DNA from: Streptomyces cellostaticus
GTDB taxonomy: Bacteria > Actinomycetota > Actinomycetes > Streptomycetales > Streptomycetaceae
Reading direction: 5' to 3'
Length of the DNA stretch: 64,000 bases
NCBI RefSeq assembly: GCF_001513965.1
Contig: NZ_KQ948021.1
Location: 264,562-328,561, forward strand
Every line of letters begins with the position of its first letter. Position 1 is the first letter of the stretch. Shown here piece by piece: positions 7,780 through 16,531 of the stretch. The position numbers were made by a program, and so were the translations under genes. The notes below the pieces were generated by a model. It was not told the origin of the DNA. It saw only the letters and a program-made list of their open reading frames with translations, and made no database searches.

Positions 7780-9153
7780 TCACGGCCTGCTTCTGCTGCT
7801 TCGGCCCTGGGACGGGCTGGTCAGTGCCTCGCCGGATGTGCCGGCCGATGTGTCTGGGGCATCGGTGAGCGGTGCGCCGGCCGGATCTGCTGTCCTTCTC
7901 CGCCGATTCGGTCGGTGCCGCCCGGTGACGGTTGCCGGGAGAGCGAGCGCGGAGACCGCTGAGATCAGGCCGCCGAGGATCAGGGTGGAGCGGGCGCCGA
8001 GGGCGTCGGAGACTACGCCGACGAGGGGGGCTCCGATGGGGGTGCCGCCGAGGAGCACGAGGAAGTAGACGGACAGGACACGGCTGCGCAGGTGGGGGTC
8101 GACGTGCAGCTGTGTCAGGGCGTTGGCCGTCGTGGTGACGGTCACCGAGGCGAGGCCGGCCGGGATCAGCAGGGCCATGAAGGTGCCGTAGCCGGGCATC
8201 AGGCCGAGCGCGGCTTCCAGCACGCCGAAGGCGACGGTGGCGGTGATCAGACGTCGCGCGGTGGGCGGTTGCTTCCCGTTGGCTGCGAGGATCGCGCCGA
8301 TGAGGCTGCCCGCAGCGTAGGCGGTCGAGAGGTAGCCGAAGGCCGCGGCGCCGGAGTGGAAGACCGTGATGGCCATGAGGGAGATGGTGACCTGGAAGTT
8401 GAGTCCGAAGGTGCCGACGAAGGCGACCAGCGTGATCGGCAGGAGGAGTTCCGGGGTGGTGGCGATGTGGCGGAAGGCGTCGGTCAGCCGCATGTCGCCG
8501 GGCCGGCGCCGACCGGGGTGGCGGAGTTCACCGGCGGGGATCGTGATCAGCCCGTACAGGACTGCCAGGTAGGAGACCGCATTGATCAGGAACACCGGGC
8601 CGGTACCGACAGCGGCCACGGTCAGGCCCGCGGCGGCGGGCCCGAGGATGCGTGCGACGTTGAACTGGGCGGAGTTCAGGCTGACCGCGGTGGCCACCTG
8701 GTCACGGCTGACCAGTTCGGAGACGAGGGCGTTGCGGGCGGGGCTGTCCACGGCGGTGGCGGTGCCGAGGGCGAAGGCCAGGGCGTAGACGGAGGGCAGG
8801 CTCACCGTGCCGGTGCCGGTCAGGATACCGAGCAGCAGGGACTGTGCCGCCATGGCGGTCTGGGTGATCAGCAGCAGCCGGCGTTTGGGGTAGCGGTCGG
8901 CGAGGGCTCCCCCGGTGAGGCCGAACAGGGTCTGGGGCAGGAACTGCAGTGCGGTCACGATGCCCACCGCACTGCCGCTGTTGCCGGTGAGCTGCAGCAC
9001 CAGCAGATCCTGGGCGGCACGCTGCATCCAGGTGCCGATGTTGGAGGTCAGTTGGCCGAGGAGGTAGCGGCGGAAGGCCCGGACCGTGAGGGTGGCGGGC
9101 ACCGGACCCGGTTTTCTTCCTCGTGGCGGGTACGAGGGGCGGTTCGCGCTCAT
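7780..9153 (-). CDS. MFS exporter of the NIS siderophore operon (EntS-like)
   Basis: 457 residues, about twelve membrane helices, of the MFS_3/enterobactin-exporter type (YLLGQLTSNIGTWMQRAAQD near the N-terminus is typical). Its ATG at 9153 overlaps the stop of the PLP decarboxylase by four bases, so it is the last gene of the siderophore operon and is likely the exporter of the finished siderophore. The C-terminus has a basic, Ser/Pro-rich tail of about 50 residues after the last helix. The substrate assignment rests on the operon, since this MFS group also exports drugs. Confidence 0.85.
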   Translation of the reverse strand: MSANRPSYPPRGRKPGPVPATLTVRAFRRYLLGQLTSNIGTWMQRAAQDLLVLQLTGNSGSAVGIVTALQFLPQTLFGLTGGALADRYPKRRLLLITQTAMAAQSLLLGILTGTGTVSLPSVYALAFALGTATAVDSPARNALVSELVSRDQVATAVSLNSAQFNVARILGPAAAGLTVAAVGTGPVFLINAVSYLAVLYGLITIPAGELRHPGRRRPGDMRLTDAFRHIATTPELLLPITLVAFVGTFGLNFQVTISLMAITVFHSGAAAFGYLSTAYAAGSLIGAILAANGKQPPTARRLITATVAFGVLEAALGLMPGYGTFMALLIPAGLASVTVTTTANALTQLHVDPHLRSRVLSVYFLVLLGGTPIGAPLVGVVSDALGARSTLILGGLISAVSALALPATVTGRHRPNRRRRTADPAGAPLTDAPDTSAGTSGEALTSPSQGRSSRSRP

Positions 9154-10361
9154 GTCGGTCGGCCGACGTACGCGTCCGTGACGGGTGTGCCCACGTCGTC
9201 GACGTGGTGGAAGGTCGGGTGGGGGTGCATGAGGAACGCGTGGTGGGAGATGTTCCATGCGTAGGCGCCGGCCATGGCGAACGCGATCCGGTCGCCGATC
9301 CGCAGCCGGCCGACCATCACGCGGCGGGCCAGGACGTCCTTGGGGGTGCAGAGCTGCCCGACCAGTGTCACCGGCTCGCCGCGGACTTCGGGACGGTCCC
9401 AGGGGTGGTGCCAGGAGTCGTCGGGGATGACCTCGAAGGGCTGGTCGTGCTGTTTCGCGGCGGGTGTGCGCAGGTGGTGGGTTCCGCCGCGCAGGACGGC
9501 GAACGCCTCGCCGCGGCTGTGTTTGATGTCCAGGACCTGGGTGACGTACCAGCCGCAGTAGGCCGTGACCGAGCGCCCCGGTTCGATCCGCAGCGTGAGG
9601 CGGGGGTGGCGCTCCAGCGTCCGGCACAGCCCGATGCCGAAGGCGGGCCAGTCGAAGACTTCGCGGGGACGGGTGTAGTCGACGCCCATCCCGCCGCCGA
9701 TGTTGACCTCGGTCAGTTCGATCCCCTGTTGGTGCGCCCAGCGGTCCGCCCAGCCCATGACGTGGCCGACGAGGGCCAGGTGAGCCCGCGCGTCGAGCCC
9801 GCTGGCCAGGTGGACGTGCAGCCCGTGCAGCCGGATGCGCCCGTCGGTCGCGATGATCTGCAGGCATCGATCCAGCTGAGCGGGGTCCAGCCCGAAGGGG
9901 CTGGGCCGGCCGCCCATGGCCAGGGCGACCGAACGGAGCACCACAGGTACGTTGACACGCAGCAGTACGTCGGCCGTGCGGTCGCCCAGCACGGTCGTCA
10001 GGGTGCGCAGCTCGTGTTCGCCTTCGACATGCAGGCGCTCTACGCCCGCGTCCAGGGCCTCGGCCAGTTCCACCGGGGTCTTGCCGGGACCGCCGAAGGC
10101 GATCCGCGCTTCGGGGAAGAGCCCGCGGATGTGGCGGATTTCGCCGCCGGAGGCGACCTCGAAGCCGTCGACGTGCCCTGCCAGGGCCCGCAGCAGGCGG
10201 GGATCGGAGTTGGCCTTCGCCGCGTACAGCAGCTCGACGCGGTGTGGCAGCGCGGCCCGGATGGCGCGTACGTGCTCGCGCAGGCCGGGCAGGTCGTAGA
10301 CGTAGGCGGGCAGGTCGTCGTCGGCCAGCCGGTGGGCGTGGTGGAGGAGTGCGGGCCTCAC
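9150..10361 (-). CDS. PLP-dependent amino-acid decarboxylase, fold type III, siderophore pathway
   Basis: 403 residues of the diaminopimelate/ornithine decarboxylase fold (alanine racemase barrel). The PLP lysine is in ELLYAAKANSDPRLL near residue 45. The glycine loop VNIGGGMGVDY and the EPGRS phosphate loop are intact, and GQLCTPKDVLA near residue 320 carries the active-site Cys. Homologues in NRPS-independent siderophore clusters (SbnH of staphyloferrin B, AcsE of achromobactin) decarboxylate an amino acid or a citryl-amino-acid intermediate to give the amine building block. Both ends overlap neighbours by four bases. An amino-acid racemase role, as proposed for the staphyloferrin A pathway, is an alternative. 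Confidence 0.86.
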   Translation of the reverse strand: MRPALLHHAHRLADDDLPAYVYDLPGLREHVRAIRAALPHRVELLYAAKANSDPRLLRALAGHVDGFEVASGGEIRHIRGLFPEARIAFGGPGKTPVELAEALDAGVERLHVEGEHELRTLTTVLGDRTADVLLRVNVPVVLRSVALAMGGRPSPFGLDPAQLDRCLQIIATDGRIRLHGLHVHLASGLDARAHLALVGHVMGWADRWAHQQGIELTEVNIGGGMGVDYTRPREVFDWPAFGIGLCRTLERHPRLTLRIEPGRSVTAYCGWYVTQVLDIKHSRGEAFAVLRGGTHHLRTPAAKQHDQPFEVIPDDSWHHPWDRPEVRGEPVTLVGQLCTPKDVLARRVMVGRLRIGDRIAFAMAGAYAWNISHHAFLMHPHPTFHHVDDVGTPVTDAYVGRPT

Positions 10362-12058
10362 AGCATCACCTCGCGGGGGAAGTCCGCGCCGAGCGGGCTG
10401 GGCAGGGGAACGTAGTGGGCGTGCCGGTCGGCCTGGCGGGCCCAGCGCAGCAGGAGGTTGGCCTTGGCGGGCAGCGGGACGCCGGAGAGCAGGGCACGCA
10501 GGCGGGGCGGTTCACCGGCGGTGCGCGCATACGCGTCGATGCGGTCGCGGACCAGACCCCACAGCGCCGGTTCCAGCGCGGGCCGGTGGTCGGCCAGGGC
10601 GCCGAGCACCTCAGCGACGTGATTGACCAGCAGGCAGTACGCGACCCGGTTCCAGCCGCGTTCGGCGTCGTAGGTCATGGGGCCGCGGACGTCCTCGGGC
10701 AGAGCGGCGAGGAAGCGCGCATGGGGGCGGGGCAGGAGCTTGGTGCCCTCCAGGTCGCGGAACAGCATCTGCGCGGGCATGCCGTCCGCGCTCACGCCGA
10801 CGACGACGTTCTGCAGATGGGGTTCCAGGACGATGCCGTGTTCGAAGTAGGCGGCCAGTACGGGTGGCAGCAGCAATCCGAGATACGCCTCCCACCAGGC
10901 CAGGACGTCCCCGCTGCCTCGGGAGAGCAGGTGGGAGACGTGGGCCGGGCTGGTGGGGTACTCGTCCGCGATCGCGGCGGCGAGCACAGGGGTCACCCCC
11001 GGACGGAGATGGGGACGTAGGCCGGAGCGGACGATGACGCCGAAGCCCTCGATCAGGTCGGTGTCGCCGTCGGCGGCGAGCGTGCGGTAGCCGGTCTCGG
11101 CGAGCAGCGCACAGCCGGGGAAGCGGTCGGCGAGCCGGTCCATGACGGGCTGGACCAGCCGGTTCAGGGCGACGGCACCCGACAGCTCGTAACTGGCGTT
11201 TTTGCGCAGGCAGTTGGTGATGCGGACGTTCAGGCTGAACTTCAGGAAGGTGTCGGTGTCCGGCTGGTAGAGCGTGCGCACCGACGCGGTGGGCACCCAT
11301 TCCGGCCCGCTCACGCCGGTGTCCACGACCGCGCCTTCTGCCATCGCCGCACGCAGGCCCTCGTGGTCACGCAACAGCCGGAACTGCCAGGGGTGGACCG
11401 GGAGCATCACGTGTTCCGGATCGGCCGGCGGACACAGCGCGTTCAGCTCGGCCGGCTCCCCCTCTTCCCGTACCAGATCGCGGCGTACGGCCAGGTGGCG
11501 CAGGCGGATGCGGGCTCCGGTCTCCGGTCCGTACGCCAGCCAGTCCGCCGGGTCCCCGCTCCGGGCCTTGGGCGTGGGGTGGAAGCGGTGTCCGAACACC
11601 AGCGCCTGCTCCGAAGCCAGATAGAGGTCCGGCGGCGGTGCAGGACGGGCCCGGTGTTCCAGGGCGGCGCGGATGGTCTCGCGGCTGTCGGCGACCTGGT
11701 CCAGGAACTCCTCGTTGGCCGTGCCCGTGCGCAGTTCGAGTTCCTCCTGGACGTAGCCGGCCAGCTCCCGCCAGCCGACCGTGGCCCAGGCGGCGGCGTC
11801 GAGTCGTTGCACGGGGCCCTGGAAGCGGTGTGCGCCGATCATCGATACCCGGCGGAGTCGGGCCCGTAGCAGAAGGTCGCGGCGTGGCAGGCGCAGCAGG
11901 AGGTGGTCGCGGTCGACGGTCACCTGGTGTTCGGGGGCGGACACCTCGCGGACGAGGCAGTTGAGCAGGGTGTGGGCGGTGACGGCGTCGGCGGTCTGCC
12001 CCGGCTGACCGGTCTGTGCTGCGGCTGGGGTGCCGGGCGCGGTGGCGGAGGTGGTCAT
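10358..12058 (-). CDS. IucA/IucC-family NIS siderophore synthetase (second)
   Basis: 566 residues. NRPS-independent siderophore synthetases adenylate a carboxylate, usually of citrate, and couple it to an amine or alcohol. Family motifs present are LPVHPWQF near residue 225, KFSLNVRITNCLRKNASYEL near 280 (ATP/carboxylate-binding basic strand), EPHLQNVVV near 430 and FRDLEGTK near 450. The C-terminal FhuF-like half is complete. Its stop overlaps the decarboxylase start, and a 106-base gap separates it from the first synthetase. With two synthetases the product is probably a bis-amide of citrate or two citrates joined by a diamine. Confidence 0.9.
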   Translation of the reverse strand: MTTSATAPGTPAAAQTGQPGQTADAVTAHTLLNCLVREVSAPEHQVTVDRDHLLLRLPRRDLLLRARLRRVSMIGAHRFQGPVQRLDAAAWATVGWRELAGYVQEELELRTGTANEEFLDQVADSRETIRAALEHRARPAPPPDLYLASEQALVFGHRFHPTPKARSGDPADWLAYGPETGARIRLRHLAVRRDLVREEGEPAELNALCPPADPEHVMLPVHPWQFRLLRDHEGLRAAMAEGAVVDTGVSGPEWVPTASVRTLYQPDTDTFLKFSLNVRITNCLRKNASYELSGAVALNRLVQPVMDRLADRFPGCALLAETGYRTLAADGDTDLIEGFGVIVRSGLRPHLRPGVTPVLAAAIADEYPTSPAHVSHLLSRGSGDVLAWWEAYLGLLLPPVLAAYFEHGIVLEPHLQNVVVGVSADGMPAQMLFRDLEGTKLLPRPHARFLAALPEDVRGPMTYDAERGWNRVAYCLLVNHVAEVLGALADHRPALEPALWGLVRDRIDAYARTAGEPPRLRALLSGVPLPAKANLLLRWARQADRHAHYVPLPSPLGADFPREVML

Positions 12059-12164
12059 GCGGTGGCTCCAGTGCGTCAGAAGTGGCGTATCGGCTGTCCG
12101 TGGGGCGGCTTTCCGGCGGCTACGGACCGGCCGTCGGGCGTGTTCCTGTCCGACCGCATGGGAG

Positions 12165-13811
12165 TCAGCGGTACCGAGTGAGGGGATTGGGGACGGGAGT
12201 CCACTGTGCTGTGCCGGGGTTGTCGGCCAGACGCATCGCGATGGTCGCCTTCAAGGGCAGCGCGTCACCGAAGAAGGCCGCCTCGTCCCCGTCGTCGGGA
12301 AGTCCGGCGTACACACGGAGCCCGGCCTCGGCCACCGTCTCCCACAGCGTTCCGGGATCGATCGCGCCGGTGCGGGCGAGGACGTCGACCAGCTCGCTGA
12401 AGACGCCGCTCAGAAGTGCGCCGAACAGCTTGGTGCGCAGCGCGTCCATGTCGTCGCCCGCCCGGGTGCCGACCAGGGGCGGGAGGGTGAATCCCCAGGC
12501 TGCCAGCCTGCGTGGGCTGACCCGTACCCCGTCCAGGTCCCGGTAGAGCACGCGTGCCGGCGTCCCGTCCCTGAGGACGACCAAGGTGTTCTGGCCGTGG
12601 GCCTCCAGCGCCACTCCCATGGACAGCAGGGTCAATGCGGGTGGCAGCACCAGCGCGGCGAAGTCCGCCAGCCAGCGCACCGGATCGCCTGTCACGACGG
12701 CGGCGCCGGTCGCGTGCACTGCCGTCAGCGGGACTGCGATCTCGTCGTCGCCGAGGTGGGAGTCGGTGGACTCCCTGAGCATCGTGGCCAGGCTCTCGGA
12801 GGCTCGCTCACCGATGCGTACCGCGCCGCCGCCCAGCTCGCGCAGCACCCGCAGGCTCTCGCCGTACCCGGCCTTGTCCACGGCTGCCGTGACCAGATCC
12901 GACAGGGGCGGGCCGTCGGCCGCCTCCGCCGGTGAGATGGTCCGCCGGTAGTTGGTGACCTGCACGTCGAGGGCGGTCTTGATGTGGCAGCCGGGCAGAT
13001 CGGCCACCGGTGCGAGCGTGCGCAGCGACAGCAGCGGGCGAGCCGGGATCGTCCGCCCTGCCACGGCGAGGTCGGGGTGGCGCGCCAGTACGTGGTCCCG
13101 CTGCCAGGGGTGGACCGGAAGCAGGTAGCTGTCGCCGTCACGCAGCTCCGCCGGCCAGGTGCCGGTGCCCTGCCAGCGGTCGGCCCGGACGGGCAGCAGG
13201 GCCAGTTCGGTCACCGGGTGGTGTTCGGGCGCGTAGGCGAGCACCTCGGCGACGGACATGCCGGTACGGGTACGGCAGCAGGGGTGCTGGGGGTGGCCGT
13301 CGACCACCGCCTGCTCGGCATCGGCCGAGTCGCGCAGCGGACCCGGTCCTTCGGTGTTCGCGGCGCGGGCCAGCGCGAGGTTGTCGACGCTGTTGTCCAG
13401 CTCGGCGGCGAGCCGGCTCGCCGCCGAGCTGGACAGCCCCAGCCGGGCGAGGAGTTCTGCCGGCCCACGCACCGGTCCGTCGGGCCCGGCCACGGTGAAG
13501 TCCTCGGGCACCTGGGCAAACCGCCGGGCCCACACGTCGGGCGCCGCGAGCCGACCACCCTGCCGCAGAGTGACGACCAGGGTGTCCGCCGCCCGCTGCC
13601 GCGCGGTGACGCCGGGCAGCGGCTCCCGCCCGAAGGCGCCCCACAGCCGCCCCAGTACGGTGGCCCGCGCTCCGGGGAAGGCGGCCATGAACGGCTCCAC
13701 CAGATCCGGGCGCACCCGCCGCAGTTCCTCGATCGTCGCCTCGGGCGTTCCATCGCCCCTTCCCCGCAGGAGGGGTGGGCTCATGGACGTGTGGGGGGTT
13801 CCTGAGGGCAT
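12165..13811 (-). CDS. IucA/IucC-family NIS siderophore synthetase (first)
   Basis: 548 residues, first gene of the siderophore operon. Motifs parallel the second synthetase: LPVHPWQRDHVL near residue 245, IKTALDVQVTNYRRTIS near 290, EAHGQNTLVVLRDG near 420 and YRDLDG. Sequence identity between the two is limited to these motifs, so they probably act on different steps (free citrate versus a citryl intermediate). The start is ATG 13811; ATG 13784 is an equally possible start just before the conserved region. Upstream lies a 468-base non-coding region in which I see no clear DmdR/IdeR iron box. Confidence 0.89.
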   Translation of the reverse strand: MPSGTPHTSMSPPLLRGRGDGTPEATIEELRRVRPDLVEPFMAAFPGARATVLGRLWGAFGREPLPGVTARQRAADTLVVTLRQGGRLAAPDVWARRFAQVPEDFTVAGPDGPVRGPAELLARLGLSSSAASRLAAELDNSVDNLALARAANTEGPGPLRDSADAEQAVVDGHPQHPCCRTRTGMSVAEVLAYAPEHHPVTELALLPVRADRWQGTGTWPAELRDGDSYLLPVHPWQRDHVLARHPDLAVAGRTIPARPLLSLRTLAPVADLPGCHIKTALDVQVTNYRRTISPAEAADGPPLSDLVTAAVDKAGYGESLRVLRELGGGAVRIGERASESLATMLRESTDSHLGDDEIAVPLTAVHATGAAVVTGDPVRWLADFAALVLPPALTLLSMGVALEAHGQNTLVVLRDGTPARVLYRDLDGVRVSPRRLAAWGFTLPPLVGTRAGDDMDALRTKLFGALLSGVFSELVDVLARTGAIDPGTLWETVAEAGLRVYAGLPDDGDEAAFFGDALPLKATIAMRLADNPGTAQWTPVPNPLTRYR

Positions 13812-14279
13812 GGCGGATTCCCGGAAGTCGAGGGTATTTCCATCACGCGGCGCACCTGACGCAGACCCGCGCTTCGGACACTACGGGAAGGCGTGCAAAC
13901 GCGAATCAAGTGGGAATACAGGCCGTTCCGAGAAACCTCGCGACGAATACCCGAACCACGAGTGAATTCGGGCGGAGCAGGGGACTTGCCGAGACCTCGT
14001 GACGACCTCGAGCCCAGGACCCACCGTGCAGAACAGCGATGCGCGCCATGCGACAAGTCGCAGGTCATGAGCCACTTTCACCTACCGGCAACGCGGACTT
14101 CCACAGAAGCAGGGCACACCTGGTTTTCTGTTTCTTAACCATCTCCTAACTGCGGGCTAACGGTGCATTGGATGTCGCTCGTGCCGCCGTCACAAGAGAA
14201 CCCCGAAGGATCACCGGGACGAGGGAATGGTACGGCGGTTGTGCCGCACGGTGGGGCTGCCGTTTGTGAGCCTGTCGGC
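13812..14279. other. divergent intergenic region, siderophore operon versus two-component system
   Basis: 468 bases without a supported gene. The left half (to about 14060) shows no feature I can name. The right half has lower GC around 14125-14165 and holds the direct repeats listed separately. No palindrome resembling the TTAGGTTAGGCTAACCTAA iron box was found by eye on either strand. Confidence 0.6.
14135..14161. promoter_or_regulatory. three direct repeats at exact 11-base spacing, probable response-regulator site
   Basis: TTAAC at 14135, CTAAC at 14146 and CTAAC at 14157 are spaced exactly 11 bases apart, one helical turn. OmpR/PhoB-family winged-helix regulators bind tandem direct repeats with 11-base periodicity. 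The site lies about 120 bases before the start of an OmpR-family response regulator, so autoregulation is the simplest reading. Confidence 0.5.
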
Positions 14280-15041
14280 ATGCATCTGCTGCTGATCGAG
14301 GACGACGACCGGGTGGCCGAACCCCTGATGGAGGGACTGGGCCGCTTCGGGTTCACCGTGGAACACGCACGAACGGGTGCCGGCGGCCTGTCCGCCGCAG
14401 AGCCGGCGATAGTGCTGCTGGACCTGGGGCTCCCCGACATGGACGGCATCGACGTCTGCCGGGAGCTACGAGCCCGTTCCTCGGTCCCGATCATCATGAT
14501 CACTGCCCGGGACTCCGAGACGGACCGGGTGCTCGGCCTGGAACTGGGCGCGGACGACTATGTGTCGAAGCCGTTCGGGGTCCGGGAACTTGTGGCACGC
14601 ATCCGGGCCGTGGCTCGCCGAACCCGAACCGTGCCCCTCGACACGGGCGGTACGGGCACGGCAGCCGCCGGCAGCCGGGACCCGGAGGGCGCATCCGGCG
14701 CCCAGCGGATCGGTCCGCTGAGCATCGACCGCCGAACCCGTCAGGTTCACGTGCACGAGGGGTCGATCGCGCTGGCTCCCAAGGAGTTCGACCTGCTCCT
14801 GTGCCTGGCCGAAGATCCGGGAGCCGTCTGTTCACGCCAGCAGATTCTCGACACGGTCTGGGAGCCGGACTACTTCGGCCCCACGAAGACCCTCGATGTG
14901 CACATCGCCGCCCTGCGCCGCAAACTCGGTGCCCCGTCGTGGATCGAGAACATCCGCGGCATCGGATTCCGCCTCGTCCCGCCCAGAGGCCGTGACGCCA
15001 CCTCGCCCCCACCGCATCAGGCCCGCAGAGGCGCCCGATGA
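14280..15041 (+). CDS. OmpR-family response regulator
   Basis: 253 residues. The receiver domain (1-120) has the acidic cluster IEDDD at 6-10, phospho-acceptor Asp48 in VLLDLGLPDMDG, the ITAR switch Thr and the conserved Lys in SKPF. A Gly/Thr-rich linker of about 30 residues leads to the winged-helix output domain (about 155-240: LAPKEFDLLLCLAEDPG, then TLDVHIAALRRKL and IRGIGFRL). It starts at ATG 14280; in-frame GTG codons upstream are possible but lie outside the receiver fold. The stop overlaps the kinase start (ATGA). Targets are unknown; its own promoter region holds 11-base direct repeats. Confidence 0.9.
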   Translation: MHLLLIEDDDRVAEPLMEGLGRFGFTVEHARTGAGGLSAAEPAIVLLDLGLPDMDGIDVCRELRARSSVPIIMITARDSETDRVLGLELGADDYVSKPFGVRELVARIRAVARRTRTVPLDTGGTGTAAAGSRDPEGASGAQRIGPLSIDRRTRQVHVHEGSIALAPKEFDLLLCLAEDPGAVCSRQQILDTVWEPDYFGPTKTLDVHIAALRRKLGAPSWIENIRGIGFRLVPPRGRDATSPPPHQARRGAR

Positions 15042-16531
15042 CCCGCCGTCTGCTGCTCAGCTATCTCAGCCTCATGATGCTCGTCCTGCTGGCCCTGGAA
15101 GTGCCTTTCGGCTTCGTCTACGCGCGCAACGAGCTGAACCGCTTCTCCCACACCGCGGAGCTGGGCGCGGTGACGCTCGCCTCCGTGTGCGAGGAGAAGC
15201 TCGAACACGGACGGGCGTCGGACCTGCCGGAATTCGCCCGCGACTACGCTCGGCGCACCGGCAGCAGAGTGGTCATCACCGACCAGGGCGGCACGGTCCT
15301 CACCGACTCCGCCACCGCCGCCACCGTCGGCAGCGACCTCTCCGCCCAGCCGGACATCGCGACCGCCCTGCGTGATCGGCCCGCCACCGGGATCCGCGAC
15401 GACCTCGTCCCGGACGGCAAGGTCCTGTTCGCAACCGTGCCGGGCAGATCCAGCGACACCGTCCCCTGCGTCGTACGGACCCTCTACCCGCTCGCGCCAC
15501 TCGCCGAGAAGGTCCATGCCACCTGGGTCGCCCTTGCCGTCGTCGGCCTGTGCGTACTGGCGATGGTCGCGCTGATCGGTTTCGCGCTCGCCCGCTGGAT
15601 CACCCGCCCCCTACGGGCCCTGGAACGTGCCACCGCACAACTCGCCGACGGCCGCCTGACCGACCCTCCGGCCACCGACCGCGGGCCGCCCGAGCTGCGC
15701 CGAGTGACCGCCTCGTTCACCCGCACGGCAACCCGGCTCCAGCACCTGCTCCACGCCCAGCAGGCCTTCGCCTCCGAAGCGTCGCACCAGCTCAAGACCC
15801 CCTTGACCTCCCTGCGCCTGCGTCTGGAGAACTTCGAGCCCCACCTCGCCTCCTGCGCGCAGGACAGTCTCAGCGACGCGATCGACGAGGTCGCCCGCCT
15901 CAGCCGCATGGTCCAGGGGCTGCTCGCCCTCGCCCGGCTGGAGAACTCGGCGATCACCCCCGAGACCGTCGACCTCGACGCCGTCGTCACCGACCGCGCG
16001 GCCATCTGGACGGCCTTCGCCGGCGAACAGAGCGTCGGCATCACCGTGGCCGGCACGCAGGCCGGAGAGGTGTGGGCGGTAGCGGGCGCACTCGAACAGA
16101 TCCTCGACAACCTGCTGTCCAACGCACTGCGCGTCTCCCCTCCCGGCACCACCATCACCCTGGCGACCGCCACCGCACCCGGCGACGGCGGCCGTACGGT
16201 CGAACTGCATGTGACCGACCAGGGCCCAGGCATGACCGAAACCGACCGACAACGGGCCTTCGACCGGTTCTGGCGTGCCGCTGACGCCCACCACGACGGC
16301 ACCGGCCTGGGCCTGTCCATGGTCCAGCGGCTCACCCACGCCAGCGGTGGCGACGTCTCCCTGAACGCGGCGCCCGGCGGCGGTCTGGACGCCGTCGTCA
16401 GGCTACGGCCCGTGCAGACGGCCCGCGCCCGGAGCTGTACAACGGCCCATCGCAAGATCCCACCGCTGCGCAACCACAGCGCGACCGACAACCGGCCGGC
16501 CACCGAGACAGTCCCGGGACGAGACCAATGA
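15038..16531 (+). CDS. membrane sensor histidine kinase
   Basis: 497 residues. Membrane segments near residues 7-27 and about 162-187 flank an extracytoplasmic sensor of about 130 residues; a HAMP-like linker follows (ARWITRPLRALERATAQLADG). The phospho-acceptor is His250 in FASEASHQLKTPLTSLRLRL. The ATPase domain shows the N box (ILDNLLSNALRVSP), G1 (DQGPGM), F box (FDRFW) and G2 (GTGLGLSMV). The last 45 residues after the fold are low-complexity and overlap, antisense, the end of the CBS protein. It forms a two-component system with the response regulator, with a four-base overlap. Confidence 0.9.
   Translation: MTRRLLLSYLSLMMLVLLALEVPFGFVYARNELNRFSHTAELGAVTLASVCEEKLEHGRASDLPEFARDYARRTGSRVVITDQGGTVLTDSATAATVGSDLSAQPDIATALRDRPATGIRDDLVPDGKVLFATVPGRSSDTVPCVVRTLYPLAPLAEKVHATWVALAVVGLCVLAMVALIGFALARWITRPLRALERATAQLADGRLTDPPATDRGPPELRRVTASFTRTATRLQHLLHAQQAFASEASHQLKTPLTSLRLRLENFEPHLASCAQDSLSDAIDEVARLSRMVQGLLALARLENSAITPETVDLDAVVTDRAAIWTAFAGEQSVGITVAGTQAGEVWAVAGALEQILDNLLSNALRVSPPGTTITLATATAPGDGGRTVELHVTDQGPGMTETDRQRAFDRFWRAADAHHDGTGLGLSMVQRLTHASGGDVSLNAAPGGGLDAVVRLRPVQTARARSCTTAHRKIPPLRNHSATDNRPATETVPGRDQ

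Noticed and set aside
13812..14160. Iron box for the siderophore operon
   Set aside because: TTAAC/CTAAC elements near 14135-14161 look superficially similar but are direct repeats at 11-base spacing, not the 19-base iron-box palindrome, and lie closer to the response regulator.
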